Below, piece by piece: positions 39,117 through 52,249 of a DNA stretch of 64,000 nucleotides (position 1 is the first letter of the stretch; the number at the start of each line of letters is the position of its first letter). Source of the DNA: Citrus sinensis (taxonomy: Eukaryota > Streptophyta > Magnoliopsida > Sapindales > Rutaceae); NCBI RefSeq assembly GCF_022201045.2, contig NC_068558.1:41869501-41933500 (forward strand), given 5' to 3'. Position numbers and translations under genes: made by a program. A model generated the notes under the pieces. The model was not told the origin of the DNA. It worked only from the letters and a program-made list of their open reading frames with translations, and made no database searches.

Positions 39117-42100
39117 ATGCCGATGCCGAGGCAACAACTCTCCAAGAAACACCGGCACCATCACAATCCAATGCTGGGCCAATCCTTTATCAGTTTCCTT
39201 CTTATTTCTCTTTTACCATCTCTTGCTTGTGCTGCAAATGTTGAAGTTGTTACATTACTTTCTTGGCTTCACAAGTCTTCTTCAATACCTTCAGCTTTGT
39301 CTAATTGGAATCCTTCAGATTCCAATCCATGCAAATGGTCGCATATTACTTGTTCTCCTCAAAATTTTGTTACTGAAATCAACATCCAATCAGTTGAGCT
39401 TGAACTTCCCTTTCCTTCAAATCTTTCTTCTCTTTCTTTCCTTCAAAAGCTCATCATTTCTGGTTCTAATCTCACTGGACCAATATCACCTGATTTAGGA
39501 GACTGCACTCAACTAACAACTATTGATGTTAGTTCAAACAGTCTTGTTGGTGGCGTCCCTTCAAGCATAGGGAAGCTCATTAATCTTCAGGACTTGATTT
39601 TGAACTCCAACCAGCTTACTGGTGAGATTCCAAAAGAGCTTGGTGCTTGCATCAAACTCAAAAATCTCCTCCTATTCGATAACTATTTAAGTGGGAATCT
39701 TCCAGTTGAGCTAGGAAAACTGGTAAACCTAGAGGTTATTCGTGCTGGGGGAAACAAAGACATCGCAGGAAAAATCCCATATGAGATTGGAGATTGCCAG
39801 AGTTTGTTGGTGGTTGGTCTTGCCGACACTAAAGTAGCCGGTTCCTTGCCAGCTTCGCTGGGGAAACTGAGCAAGCTTCAATCACTATCAGTTTACACTA
39901 CTATGCTCTCTGGTGAGATCCCTCCGCAAATAGGCAACTGCTCTGAGCTTGTTGATTTGTTTCTCTATGAGAATGATCTCTCAGGTTCTCTACCGCGAGA
40001 GTTGGGTAAGCTGCAAAAGCTGGAGAAAATGTTACTTTGGCAAAACAACTTTGATGGGGCGATTCCTGAGGAAATAGGTAACTGCAAAAGCTTGAAGACT
40101 ATTGATCTCTCTTTAAATTTTTTCTCCGGAAGCCTACCGCAGTCTTTTGGAAACCTCTCGAGTCTTGAAGAGCTTATGTTGAGTAACAACAACATCTCTG
40201 GTTCAATCCCACCAGTGCTTTCCAATGCTACCAGCCTCTTACAGCTACAGCTCGATACTAATCAGATATCGGGTTCTATTCCAGCAGAGCTTGGGATGTT
40301 AACAGAGCTAACAGTCTTCTTTGCTTGGCAGAACAAGCTGGAAGGAAGCATTCCATCCACATTAGCTAATTGCAGGAGCCTTGAAGCCGTAGACTTGTCA
40401 CACAATGCACTCACTGGAAGCTTACATCCTGGCCTATTTCAGCTTCAAAATTTAACAAAGCTTCTATTGATTTCTAATGGCATTTCAGGTTTGATCCCTC
40501 CAGAGATTGGTAATTGTAGTTCTCTTATTAGACTCCGACTTGTAAATAATAGAATCCGAGGAGTCATTCCAAAAGAAATTGGGTTCCTCAATAATCTCAA
40601 TTTCCTTGATTTGTCGGAAAATCGTCTTAGTGGGTCAGTTCCAGATGAGCTCGGCAATTGTACTCAACTGCAGATGTTGAACCTAAGCAACAATACCCTT
40701 GGGGGCACTTTACCTAGCTCTTTAGCTTCACTCACTAGGCTTCAGGTACTAGACATTTCTGTAAATCAATTTGTAGGTCTCATTCCTGAAAGTTTTGGCC
40801 AACTTGCATCGCTTAATAGGCTGATTCTTAGTAAGAACTCCCTCTCTGGAGCAATTCCATCCTCTCTCGGTCGTTGTGAAAGTCTTCAATCGCTTGATCT
40901 TAGCAGCAATAAGCTCTCTGGTAAAATTCCAGTAGAGCTATTTGAAATTGAAGGTCTTGACATTTCTCTAAATTTAAGTTGGAATGCATTATCAGGAGCA
41001 ATTCCACCTCAGATTTCCGCTCTAAACAAACTATCTATATTGGACCTTTCGCACAATAAGCTTGGAGGTGATTTATTAGCATTATCTGGGCTTGACAACC
41101 TGGTTTCTCTAAATGTCTCTTACAACAATTTCACCGGCTATCTACCAGATAGCAAGCTGTTTCGACAATTGTCAGCAACAGAGATGGCAGGAAACCAGGG
41201 ATTATGTTCTAGAGGCCATGAGTCATGTTTCTTGAGCAATGCCACAACAGTTGGAATGGGGAATGGTGGTGGTTTTCGGAAGTCAGAGAAACTTAAAATT
41301 GCCATTGCATTGCTTGTTACCTTCACTATAGCATTGGCAATCTTTGGGGCATTTGCTGTTGTTCGAGCCGGGAAAATGGTAGGAGATGATGTCGATTCAG
41401 AAATGGGAGGCAATTCATTGCCCTGGCAACTCACACCATTTCAGAAGCTGAATTTCACAGTCGAACAAGTCTTGAAATGTCTAGTGGAAGACAGTGTAGT
41501 TGGAAAGGGATGTTCAGGGATTGTTTATCGAGCAGAAATGGAAAATGGCGAAGTCATTGCAGTGAAAAAGCTGTGGCCAACAACAATGGCTGCAGAATAT
41601 GATTGTCAAAATGATAAGATTGGAATTGGTGGCGTTCGCGATTCCTTTTCAGCCGAGATAAAGACTCTTGGCTCAATACGCCATAAGAACATTGTTAGGT
41701 TCTTGGGTTGCTGTTGGAATAGAAATACAAGACTGCTCATGTATGACTACATGCCTAATGGGAGTTTGGGTAGTCTTCTCCATGAAAGAAGAGACAGCTG
41801 CTTGGAGTGGGAGCTGAGGTATCTAATTATACTGGGGGCAGCTCAAGGTTTGGCTTATTTACACCATGACTGCGTTCCTCCCATTGTTCACAGGGACATT
41901 AAGGCCAACAACATTCTCATTGGTCCTGAATTTGAACCCTATATTGCTGATTTTGGGCTTGCCAAGCTTTCTGTTGAGGGAGATTTTGCTCGGTCTTCTA
42001 ACACTGTTGCCGGTTCGTATGGTTACATAGCTCCAGGTTAGTTCAAAATACTTGCAATTTCATCACATTTACTAACATCAACAAGAATTGTTTCATTGAT

Positions 42101-42652
42101 GTCTTTAAAATGTTAATGCTCACTAGGAACTGTTTGTATTTTATCCAATTTGTGCACGCAGAGTATGGCTACATGATGAAGATAACAGAAAAGAGTGACG
42201 TGTATAGCTATGGAGTTGTTGTGTTAGAAGTGTTAACAGGGAAGCAACCAATTGATCCCACAATACCAGAAGGGCTTCACATTGTGGATTGGGTAAGGCA
42301 GAAGAGAGGAGCTATCGAAGTGCTTGATAAAAGTTTGCGGGCGCGGCCAGAAGTTGAAATAGAGGAAATGTTGCAGACCTTAGGAGTGGCTTTGTTGTGT
42401 GTGAATCCAACCCCAGATGATAGGCCTACAATGAAAGATGTAGCAGCAATGATCAAGGAAATAAAGCAGGAAAGAGAAGAGTGCATGAAAGTTGACATGC
42501 TTCCCAGCGAAGGTTCGGCAAATGGGCAACGAGAAAATAACAACTCTTCATCAACAGCAATGATGCCAAATTTATATCCACAAAGCAACAACACAAGCTT
42601 TTCTGCATCTTCATTGCTATACTCCTCTGCCTCCAAGACTACTTTCAAGTAG
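39117..42652 (+). CDS. RGI1/RGI2-type LRR receptor kinase (LRR-XI)
   Basis: Two exons, 39117-42036 and 42162-42652, with a GT-AG phase-1 intron in the codon for the Glu of the APE motif. The product has 1136 residues. The frame is open upstream only to a TTG, so the ATG at 39117 is taken. A signal anchor or peptide (FISFLLISLLPSLACAA) follows a basic N-terminus. The LRR N-terminal cap comes next (WNPSDSNPCKW), then more than twenty LRRs, a transmembrane helix (about 726-751) and a kinase domain (about 800-1075). Catalytic residues are intact: Lys817, His925-Arg926-Asp927, Asp945-Phe-Gly and Ala972-Pro-Glu, an RD kinase. It closely resembles Arabidopsis RGI1 (At5g48940) and RGI2 (At3g24240), plasma-membrane receptors of root meristem growth factor (RGF/GLV) peptides. 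Ligand identity is inferred. Confidence 0.92.
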
Positions 42653-43543
42653 TTCATCATGAGAGTAACTTATTTTGTAATGTAGTATTAATTGTTACTT
42701 AGAGAAAGAAATGTTTTAACTCTAGTTCCAAGTTTCACAATTCCGGTTTGCTTATGTAAAAGTCAGAAATAAAATTGAAGCAGAAAAATAGGAGTTTCTG
42801 TTATGGTTATTGGTCTTGACAATTTAATTTCCGCCAGATGCTTCAGAAATATGTTATGGAGGTCGCTTCTTTTGTTTTGTTACACTTCTCATATAATACG
42901 ATTTATGACGGCTATCTAATTACAAACCAAAACATATGTAGTAAACTGATCAGAAAGCAGTGCCATTCAATTCATAAAATGCAACTTCTCCATCAGGAAA
43001 CGGATTTTTACATTTTATAAGAATTCAATTGAAAATTTATAACGCGTGTGAAATTGACAGGAAGAATTGGGCATACATAAACAACAACATAATTGTGTAA
43101 ATTGGGCCTGTGCTATACTCCGGCGGCTGCCTGGGAAAAAGAAAGCAGCCTTTTATAATTCTTTTGGTTAATATAACGCTTTAAATCAAATTTTACATTT
43201 CAAATTCATTTGAAGAGTCTTTTGACGATACTTTAAATATATCATTTGAAAGAAAAAAAAAGTTTTCAAACAAGAAAAGAAGAGACCAATGGTGAAAAGA
43301 CAACTAAAAAATGGGTTAACAACATTTTAACAAAACAACATCTAAATACATAGTTCATAAATATTTTTGAATTTAGTCCCTACCGTGGTACCAATAATTC
43401 ATTATACCATACCGGCATTTCCTCTGGGTAAAAGGGATGGCACAGTAATACATCTTCAAATGGAAAATTCAAAAATTAAGAAGAAAATTGAATCTTCGTT
43501 TTTCAACAATCCATCCCAAAATCTCTCCAAATTTCTAGTCGTT

Positions 43544-43547
<4 letters not shown>

Positions 43548-43586
<39 letters not shown>
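43548..43586. repeat. (CT)n microsatellite
   Basis: About 19 uninterrupted CT units. Confidence 0.95.
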
Positions 43587-43589
<3 letters not shown>

Positions 43590-44533
43590 AAATCACACTA
43601 TGTATATGGTTGTTGAATCACTTATCAATTAAGGTGATTCAGTGTAAAATGCAAAACAACAATTTGTTTTTTCAAGGCTTACTAGGCCATAGCCTAAAGG
43701 GTAGCTTCTAAAGGTTGTATATGTTGTAATATGTTTGTCTCATCATTCAGCAGTGGCGAAATGAAATATTCTCCTCCCACCCCTCTCTCAAAAAGGTAGG
43801 GGAGTAAGCAAATCTTAAACTAATATTTAAAATTGGGTGGTAGTTCAATCAATAAAGTTGATTGGAAATCATTTGGTTGAGCACTCTAGCTGTATGTTTA
43901 GTTGAAAGAAATGAGAGGAGAAGAAAAGGGGAAAGAGAAAAGAAATAAGTGAAATTGAGTACTTATTTTAATTAAGGTTAAATTATAATAATCATTTAAT
44001 GAATTTTATTCATTGAGACTAAAATGATTAATTCTAGTTCTATATATTAATTTTTTTTGGAACTTATATGAACGTTACTAATTGTATAGAAATTATGAAA
44101 AATTGTGTTAAAGAACAATATGAATATTATCTGTTTTTAGGGTCCGGCTATGTTGGAATCACACTACTATAAAATATTTTTTTATAATCACACGATCAAA
44201 ATTATAACGTATTTTTTTTATTATTTATCATTTTGCGTATGTGGTTATTTGTGCTCTAACTTAAAGACTCCAAGGCAACCGTAGCCTTATATTTACTATG
44301 ATTATACGAAATTTTTAAAAGAAATAATTAGGCCCAAATATTTTTCACAAGGACTATTGTGAGAGCTACATGCCAAGCTACAACTCCGCTAGCTCTCTCT
44401 TAATTTGCCTCTCGTTAAAGTAAAGGTTCAAATCTTCTTCTTTGTGTTTTTTGAGAATAAATTATTTCAATATTTAACAATAAAGCCCTTATTTATTGGA
44501 GTGAATTTTTTAATTCGACTTCAAGGCTACATT

Positions 44534-44961
44534 AAGTGCCTGATTGATATGATTTATTTAATGGACATAAGTGCTTATTTAATCCCATAAGCTCTTATCA
44601 TAATTTTTGTTATTATTTGGTTGTTTTTCTAATAGAGCTTTTGAAACTTAAATAAGTTATTTTCTCTTTACTAGCAAAAGCCCAAATTTTGAGTTTTTGG
44701 GAGTAGAGGTTGAAAAGTTTTTTTAAATATTAAAATATCTAAAATATTCTCTACTTATTTAACAATCTTATTTTATTCTTTTCACAACATAACTTTAAAA
44801 ACTTGTCTATTAAAATAATTTTATAAATTTTTAATAAAAGTAGTTATTGACAACCAAACAACTAAATTTTTTTTGGGTAAAAACTCTATTTATAAAAGCT
44901 CTACTAACAAAATCTCTACTTAAATAAGCTCTACTTAAAAAGTTGTCCCAAACGGAGCCTA
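44534..44961. mobile_element. MITE-like element, copy 2
   Basis: Same orientation and order as the element at 7825-8226. Shared blocks include GATATGATTTAT, TTTTTGGGAGTAGA, CATAACTTTAAAAA, AAATAAGCTCTACTTAAAAA and the terminal CAAACGGAGCCTAA. The two copies differ by many substitutions and small indels, so both insertions look old. Confidence 0.7.
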
Positions 44962-46134
44962 AGATATTATCCCACAAATTTTTTATGCAACTCTTAATTC
45001 TTCGTTCCGCTAACGCTGCTTGCAAACGAGTTAACCAGTTACTTCTTCACTTTATTAGAGAGATATAGTCCTCCAAAGATCACCTCAATGGAACTTTTGT
45101 TATTGTCCTTTTTTCTTATTTATCTCTCTCCTTTCATTTTAAATAATTGTAGATTTTAACATGAATATAGATTTGTTGTGGCATTTTTGTATCTAAATCT
45201 AAACCTATAGTGATGATGACTTTTGGGTGTGTGAACATAGGATTATAGGGTATTAAAATATTATTCACATTAACTTAATATCAATGCTTTGTTTAGAAAT
45301 AAATTGTAATAGATTACACATTAGTGTTTTGCTTTTTTTTTTTAATAATAAATAAAACTTTTAATTTAATATAATATTATGTAATATGCATTTTTATTTT
45401 CTTTTATTTTTACATCATAATTATTAACATACATTAATAAATTAATTATCTATTATTCATATTTTATTTTTATTATATTAAAAATATGACTAAATAATGT
45501 ATTATTTAATTATTTAAAAATTAATATATAAAATTGATTAATATTTAATAAGTTAATATAGCTAATAATAAGTACTTAATAATATATAAAAATAAAAATA
45601 TAACATCATATTGCATGATTTAATTATGTTATAGTAATTAATAAATAAAAATTGATTATTATTAACAATTTCATATAACTAATAATAGATATTTATATAT
45701 GAATAAATTTAAATAATATAATTTAATATTAATATTAATAAAATAATAATATAAAATATCATTACATTATGATAATTTTTAGAGATTATTTGATCAAATT
45801 ATTTACTTCGATCTTTATTTCACAAGTTATATATTTGGAAAATACTGAAAAATAAATGTTATGCTGCTCAAAATATAAGGATATGAGCTTCGATCTTTAT
45901 AAAAAAACTATGATATTTTTTACATTTATACAAAAAAATAATGTTAAATTTCTAAAATTTAAGAATTCATATTTAGTATTTTTCTAGGTACTAATAAATA
46001 TTATATTAAAATATATAATTTAAATTAATAACAAAAAATTAATACAGTATAGTGTAACACCAAACATTGTACAACATTATTATAATATAATGCTAATGCA
46101 ATACAATATTTTTTTTCATTGTATTAAACTATCT

Positions 46135-46316
46135 GGTATCTGAAGACTATATTGAGCCTCGACTAATGCAGATTCGAGTCGGGTAGGACCACTAGGGGGG
46201 CAAAGTTCTCCCAACAAGTATTTAACACAGCTGCATTCCCAAGCCTCGAACCGAGGACCTTGGTTAAGATAGAACAACCCCATTCTAGTTGATCTATGCG
46301 CTTGTTGGTTGCAATA
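46135..46316 (-). mobile_element. tRNA-derived SINE
   Basis: On the minus strand the order is an A-box-like TAGATCAACTAG, about 35 bases of spacer, then GGTTCGAGGCT. The last matches the polymerase III B-box consensus GGTTCGANNCC except at its final base. It is followed by a unique body (GGGAATGCAGCTGTGTTAAA onward, then ACTTTGCCCCCC). The layout and body match a SINE type I recall as widespread in eudicots. The similar flanks TGCAATACAATAT (near 46092) and TGCAATACAGTAT (near 46308) may be a target-site duplication. Confidence 0.65.
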
Positions 46317-47487
46317 CAGTATAATACAATATAATGTGCCAAACGCATTCTTTACATATAGTTTGTTTTTGGAACATTAATTAATTACAACAACATTTTT
46401 TAAGAGTTGAGGTACTAAAAGTTTATATAAAAATTATAAGTCGTATAAGATCAGTTTCTACAAATTCATTACCGATCTAGTCAAAAAAATTAATTAATAA
46501 GGTGGTGGAAAGGTGCACAAAAATTAGTGAAAAAAAATATAAACCATCACTATAGAACAAAGAAAATTTAATTTACTCCATGACAAAAATCATAATTTTT
46601 ATACTAATTTTTGCACTCTTTTTGGCACAAACATCATTATTCGGTGCAAAATGATGCAAAAGAACTGAAGAAAACACTAGAAACACGATTTCGATCCACA
46701 GAGATATTGCTTTCTAGATAGATATGATATCGTCCTGTTTACTGTTGGTAATTAAATTCCTTCCTGCTTGTTTCCAAAAATTAAAAAAAAAATGCAATAT
46801 TTATAATAAAAGAATATTTACTTTGGCCACGCCGTTAAAAGAAACGGTCATCTCAATTTGCAATCTTTTACCGAGATTCGCAAAGCCGTCATATCCTAAC
46901 AATTATCAACCTGGCTTATATCCCTCGCAAGTAACTTTAAAATTAAATTCCAATTTTGTTACAAATTAAACCCACAGCAATAACAGCTAGAGTAGAGGCT
47001 CTCATGAGATAATATCAGTATTAAACTGTTAATTCCATATGTATAATGTCGCAGCAGCCAGCACAGTTTATATAAATAACAGTAATAAAAAGTATACGGC
47101 ATCGTGTGCCTTCAAAGAGAATGAAAAGGACACCCACGGTGATATATAACACTTTTAATTAATACACACCTGATATTAAAACAACATACACTATAAAATA
47201 TATGTACTAATAAGATCATAAACCAAAAGGTGTGATCATGATCATGGGCTACCCAAAACTAGCGCCCTTAATTGCGACAGGCAGTTGTGATTCGCAGCAG
47301 CTAGCGATATAAATATTTAACGGAGAAAACAAAGATGTATGAGTTGGTGGAGAAATATATATATGGGTATAACAAAAGTTAACATCTCCAAGACGATCCT
47401 GGCCGTCCATTTGTTTGTTCATATTCATGCATGACAGAAAAGGTGGCAAGAGTTTGTTGGGTATCTAATTTCTTTGTTTCTTCCCTC

Positions 47488-50240
47488 TTACTTCACTGTT
47501 TGAGGGACTTGTAAAGAAGATGACGAACCATTACCCATTGCAGCTGATGGAGGATTTGCATGCTGGTTTCTCTGCGATTTTCCTGTTCTCTTGGTCTCAG
47601 ATTTCGGCCCTGGTTGCCGTACCTTCACTCCTCGTATCAACTAATTAAGACATCGAATAACATTTTATATAAGATTTAATTTTGAAAAAAAACTTGAAAA
47701 TGATTGAGCTGAATTCTTACATATTTGCCACATTTGACGTCTGAGTATATGACTATGAAATCTCCTTCTTGAAGTCCATTTGCTTTAACAAAATCTCCTG
47801 AAAGATGGGGACGTGAATGAGAATGAGAGCAATATACTTTCCGAAAGCTTTATAATTAATGTTATAAATCAAATGCCCACCTGTGTTTTCAAGGAGATAC
47901 ATCCTGCTTTTGTTGTTTGGCCAGAATCTGAAACTCCAAGAGGAAACAAATCCCATACAGATAATGATTTAGAAATTGATGCTAATAAATTAGAATGAAA
48001 AATGAAATCGATTAAGAAGGCTAATCTTAGAATACCTGTAGCGCATGTTCCAAACACGAGAAGTTCCAATGTCTTCCATGGCAATAGAAATGCCGTCTCT
48101 CGCTTCCAGCTCCGGGAGATGGGTTTCTGCTTCTTTCTGTACATATTTACATACTCATTAATCAACCCCTTAAAGAAGACAAAATGATCAACCATAAAGC
48201 TAAGCTTTTCAGATGGATCTTTGACAACCAAATTAAAGAGCAGAAAGAAAAATGAAAAAAATGGCAAAACATACTTTTGGCAGCACGATTCTTCCAAGAT
48301 TACCAACATCGCTCTGCTTCAACACTTTTTGCAAAAGAAACCTCAAGTTCTTCTCAGGCTTCCATCCCTGAAAGATAAATTCATCCACTTTAATCCCAAA
48401 CACTTTATTTTTTTGCCAAAAAATAGGGATATTAATTATTCAACAACTTAACGATTGTACTCTTTCCCTAATCATACATAATGACAACAGTTCAAATCTC
48501 AGCCGCTTATCTCAAAAGAAAGAGAACCACCGGGGAAGAAAAAAAATCCACCTGTCGTCTATCTGATGCAGGCTGCCGTTGGTAATTCTGTGGTTGCATA
48601 GGCTGCCGATCTACAGGCGGCAAGGGTGACACAGCAGCCGGACCACCAGCAGAAGCTGGCCAAAAGACCCAGTTTCCAGAGTTGGTCTGTGCCGCAGGGT
48701 TGCAATTGTCACTGCCAAACCTTGCATGCTGGTCCGCATTCTGACCCTGAAGCTGGTTTTGCTGGTTATTGTGGTGATGCTGATGCCTGGGGTGCGTTGA
48801 AAGTCTTCTCTGCCTAGCCATCCTTTTCTTTCTAGCTTCTTTAGTCGCAGAGGAACCCATTCTCATTAATCTTTGTTCTCCATGTCCTGGAAGATACGGG
48901 TAAGGATACTGATTCCCGTACCCAGTAAAAGCCTGCGGGTGGAGCGGGGCCGGGTGGAGATTGTTATCTGAAAATGAGTTATAATTTGAGGCCAATCCAA
49001 ACTGAGAATGTGGCCAAGATCGAGTAGTCTCAAGCATGTGATATTCACTCGGAGGCGCAGCATAGCCATGGCCGTTGATATTAGACATTCCATTTGCAAA
49101 TGAGTCACCCATATACCCAACAGCCGGGGTTGGAAAGCCCGTCACCATAGTTGCCGGATCATGAATAAAAGACGGTTGTCCGATCCACGATGACTGAGCG
49201 AAACAAGGGTTTGGTTCAGGCGGGATAGGATTGCAGTTGTGGTTAGGGTTAGGGTTAGGGTTAGGGTTTTGGAAAGTATCTTGAAAATGTTGTTGATAGG
49301 GAAGATTATTATTATTGTTGGAGGCTGGGAGCAGTGCTTCTCTCATGCGCCGTTTTTGAAGGTGATTAGTTTGAACCCATTCAAGAATCAGCTTCAACAG
49401 TTGCTTCATGGCCTCTTTGCCTCCACCCAAGCGCTTAGCAGCACACTCTATGGTTGATTTCTTGATTTTGACGTTCCTCAAGTCTTCAGCTGAAACGGTT
49501 TCTTTGTTTGACTTCAGCCACTCCAAGAACACCATGGCTAGATCATCCGAAGCACCACCATCCTCATTGCTATTATCTCCATTATTGCTCTGCATCATCA
49601 ACTCTTGATCACGTTCTTGTTGTCGATGTTCGTGTTGTGTCTGATTTTGCTGCTGTTGTTGTTGATACCCTTCAAAAGGCTGCGAATCGTCTTGGTTGAA
49701 AATCGAAGAAGGATCAAATAGATCATTGTTATCAAGTAGATCCATGAAAACAAAATTCTCCATCACGTCCATGCAATCCACACCAACACCGTCGATACTG
49801 GTATCAGTCGCCTGGCTGATGTCCATGGAAGCAGTTGAAGACAAAGCTGGCTGCGTTGCAGCATCTCCTGATTGGTCTTGATGATTCTTTTTGTCAACAT
49901 CTTCTTCTGCATCTGACCTCAAAACCGCCCAAGAGGCTGCTGAAGAAGACGAAGAAGCCGATGATGAGGACGCCGAGCTGGTAATAGCCTTCACCGCTGC
50001 TGGAGTTGACGAAGATGATGAAGAGGAAGACATGCAAGGAAAATCAGGCAGAGGAGGGAAGTCTGCATAAAAGATTGAAGCGTCATCCACATCAAGTAAA
50101 TCATCTTGCATGTAGATCTCTCTTTCAGCACCAGCTCCCGTCACTTGTTCTTCAGTCATAGCTTGAAACCCAGTATGATTATTTGCTTCAATTTTGGATC
50201 TTGCATGTAGATCTTCACCATGCAGTTGCAAATTCTTCAT
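47488..50240 (-). CDS. ABI3: ABI3 (ABSCISIC ACID INSENSITIVE 3), B3 transcription factor
   Basis: Six minus-strand exons: 50240-48552, 48367-48275, 48136-48036, 47927-47881, 47797-47721 and 47640-47488. All are GT-AG and in phase, giving 719 residues; Arabidopsis ABI3 has 720. The ATG at 50240 (MKNLQ) is chosen because the frame upstream opens only at a TTG. Order: acidic activation region with [13 protein letters not shown] (about 55-80), B1 (about 232-294, [20 protein letters not shown]), an Asn-Pro repeat (about 324-333), a basic B2 (about 463-479, [17 protein letters not shown]), and the B3 DNA-binding domain spread over exons 2-5 from residue 564 ([13 protein letters not shown] to KCGKY). 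Nuclear activator of seed maturation, dormancy and desiccation genes. B3 binds RY (CATGCA) elements, and B1 contacts ABI5-type bZIPs. Confidence 0.97.
49241..49270. repeat. Telomere-like TTAGGG hexamer array inside ABI3 exon 1
   Basis: Four TTAGGG units on the plus strand read as AACCCT repeats on the coding strand and encode an Asn-Pro run (NPNPNPNPN). The plant telomere unit is TTTAGGG, so this is a coding microsatellite and not a telomere insertion. Confidence 0.85.
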
Positions 50241-50465
50241 GGTTTCAAGCTTCTTCGTATAGGAAAATATGCCTAAAAAAAAAAAAAATTGACTTTGCAA
50301 GTTGAAACAAGATTCTGTGGTTACCAGATAGATTTTGAGAAAGAGATAATAATGAGTGAAGGTTTTAGTTCTTTTGGGTACGGATGGACAAGTAGTACCG
50401 CAAGTGGGAAGATTGTTTTTGTGTGTGGTTAAGGAAGCAAAGAGAGAAAGGAACCACTTTGGATA

Positions 50466-50546
50466 TCAAATCCTCAACAGAGAAGCAACATAAAGCATCT
50501 GGTTTTATCAACAACAAAGATAATATAAACAAATATCTAAACCCAT
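50466..50546 (-). promoter_or_regulatory. Upstream ORFs in the ABI3 leader
   Basis: Two short minus-strand ATG frames precede the ABI3 start: 50546-50508 (12 codons plus stop) and 50498-50466 (10 codons plus stop). No ATG lies between them and the main ATG at 50240 on that strand. If the transcript begins upstream of 50546, they could lower ABI3 translation. The transcription start is not visible from sequence alone. Confidence 0.5.
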
Positions 50547-51286
50547 ATGAAAGAAAGTGACCTCTCCCTTCTCCAAACTCTGTTTTACTACTATTTAATT
50601 ATAACAGCATCAAACGTACCACAAAAACAAAATTATACCCAAAAAAAAAAATATTAAAACTTCACAAAATTTCTCATCAAATATTTCTCTCAGTCAGGCA
50701 ACCCAAATTCTCACCTTGAGAAGAGACAATATACGGAGACTGGAGACTCCATCCACCCACATGCTGAAAATCATCAACAAGTTTTTAACCCCCATGCGTT
50801 TTCTGGAATTTTCTGAGAACTTTCAATTGTGTAACCTTTTTTTGTGGATAAATTCAAATCAGTTTTTTGGGTTCATACAGAATACAATTAACTTTGAGAA
50901 AGTAGTGTTTAAATAAGAGAGAGAAAGAGAAATGGGTTAGTTTTAGAGAGAGAGAGGAATAGAGATTTAAGAAACAACAAAACAAAAGAAAAACAAAACC
51001 TCGTGCCGCTACTTTCTCAGCCTCACTCCGGATTTTGTGCCACCAGCCATACGTTCTCACCTGAATGGTGCCAATCAGCGGTGCCTCAGCCTTTATGAGT
51101 AATAGAAATCGCTTACTTTAACTATGATATAATCACCAATAACTGCAATTTTTCAGGGTTTTTTTTTTCTCTTCAAATAACACCATTTCCCCATGCCAAG
51201 TATATATGTACCTATTTAATTCTAATAAAAATTCCTTTATGTCTTGATTTAATACTTTAACGCAAGAAAAAAAAAATGAAAGGAAG

Positions 51287-51529
51287 GATTATTATCGTTT
51301 GATTAATTTAAAAATTGTAATATATCAAATGATTATAAAAAGTATTATATTCTATCATTTTGTTAATTATAATTTTACGTCAACTAATAATATTATATTC
51401 TATCATTTTATTATTATATCTTTATGTTATCTAATATAGTAAAATGATAGGTTTTATAAAGATACAGTAACAAATGATAGACAATTATTTGATATATTAC
51501 AATTATTAAGGTTGTGAAATGATAATAAC
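51287..51529. mobile_element. Foldback MITE-like element in the ABI3 promoter region
   Basis: About 243 bp with long inverted arms. The left arm contains ATTGTAATATATCAAATGAT and the right arm reversed reads ATTGTAATATATCAAATAAT. The outer ends are GATTATTATCG and, reversed, GTTATTATCAT. TATTCTATCATTTT is repeated internally. It could form a long hairpin. Confidence 0.7.
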
Positions 51530-52249
51530 TCTAGTTAAAAAGAAAAGATAAAGGACAATGAGAATAATTTGAAATGAACTAATAATCTCTCAAGATCTTC
51601 AGAAAAAATAACATTTAAATTTAAGTTAATTATATTTACATGTAACAATATTTAAGATTTAAACTTTAAACTTTAATTTCACTCTTGGTAGAGGTGGATA
51701 AATAATATTATCTTATGACTTTCTGTTAACATAAATTATTGGGAACTTACGTCCAAATCTAACTCTATTTTTTTTATAATATGAATAATATTTTAAAAAA
51801 ACGCATCACATAATGTAGTGCAATAAATTATTGTCGGAATCTATATTAGAAGAAATCCTACGTACTTAAATTTATATCAAAATTAAAGTTCAGTTTAGAA
51901 TATGTATTAAAAAAAAATCCCAAAATTTTACTCCCAGGTAAAAGAAGAAAATACGTGAAACTCATATTAATAGACCTTAAGCATAATAAGAAGATGTGTA
52001 TCCACAACTAAACTAGTAAGTGGTTTGTAAATAAAACTCACTCTTAATATCTGACTTATAAAGATAATTGCTTAAGGGTATTTTTTGTTTTCTGTCCATG
52101 CTGTAAGAGGAGGGATCATAATATCAACACACTTGGCATATGAAATCCTACTCGAATAAGTTAAAATGATGGAGTGAAATGTATTTTTCATATAACAGTG
52201 CAGGTTCACAATACCTCAATTTATGTTTTTTTCACGTCAACAATTTTTT

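Larger units (their letters stand above)
42653..47487. other. Repeat-rich intergenic region between the receptor kinase and ABI3
   Basis: About 4.8 kb between the 3' ends of two convergent genes. It holds a CT microsatellite, the second copy of the MITE-like element, an extremely AT-rich stretch (45.3-46.1 kb, probably transposon remains) and a SINE. No gene is recognised. Confidence 0.65.

Noticed and set aside
42110-42161. An apparent start of a separate kinase fragment in the receptor kinase intron
   Set aside because: The segment lies between a valid donor (42037) and acceptor (ending 42161); splicing restores the APE motif.
46163-46348. Minus-strand frame of 61 codons
   Set aside because: It coincides with the SINE, which explains the open frame.
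49241-49270. Interstitial telomere sequence
   Set aside because: Only four TTAGGG units, not the plant TTTAGGG unit, and they are in frame within ABI3.
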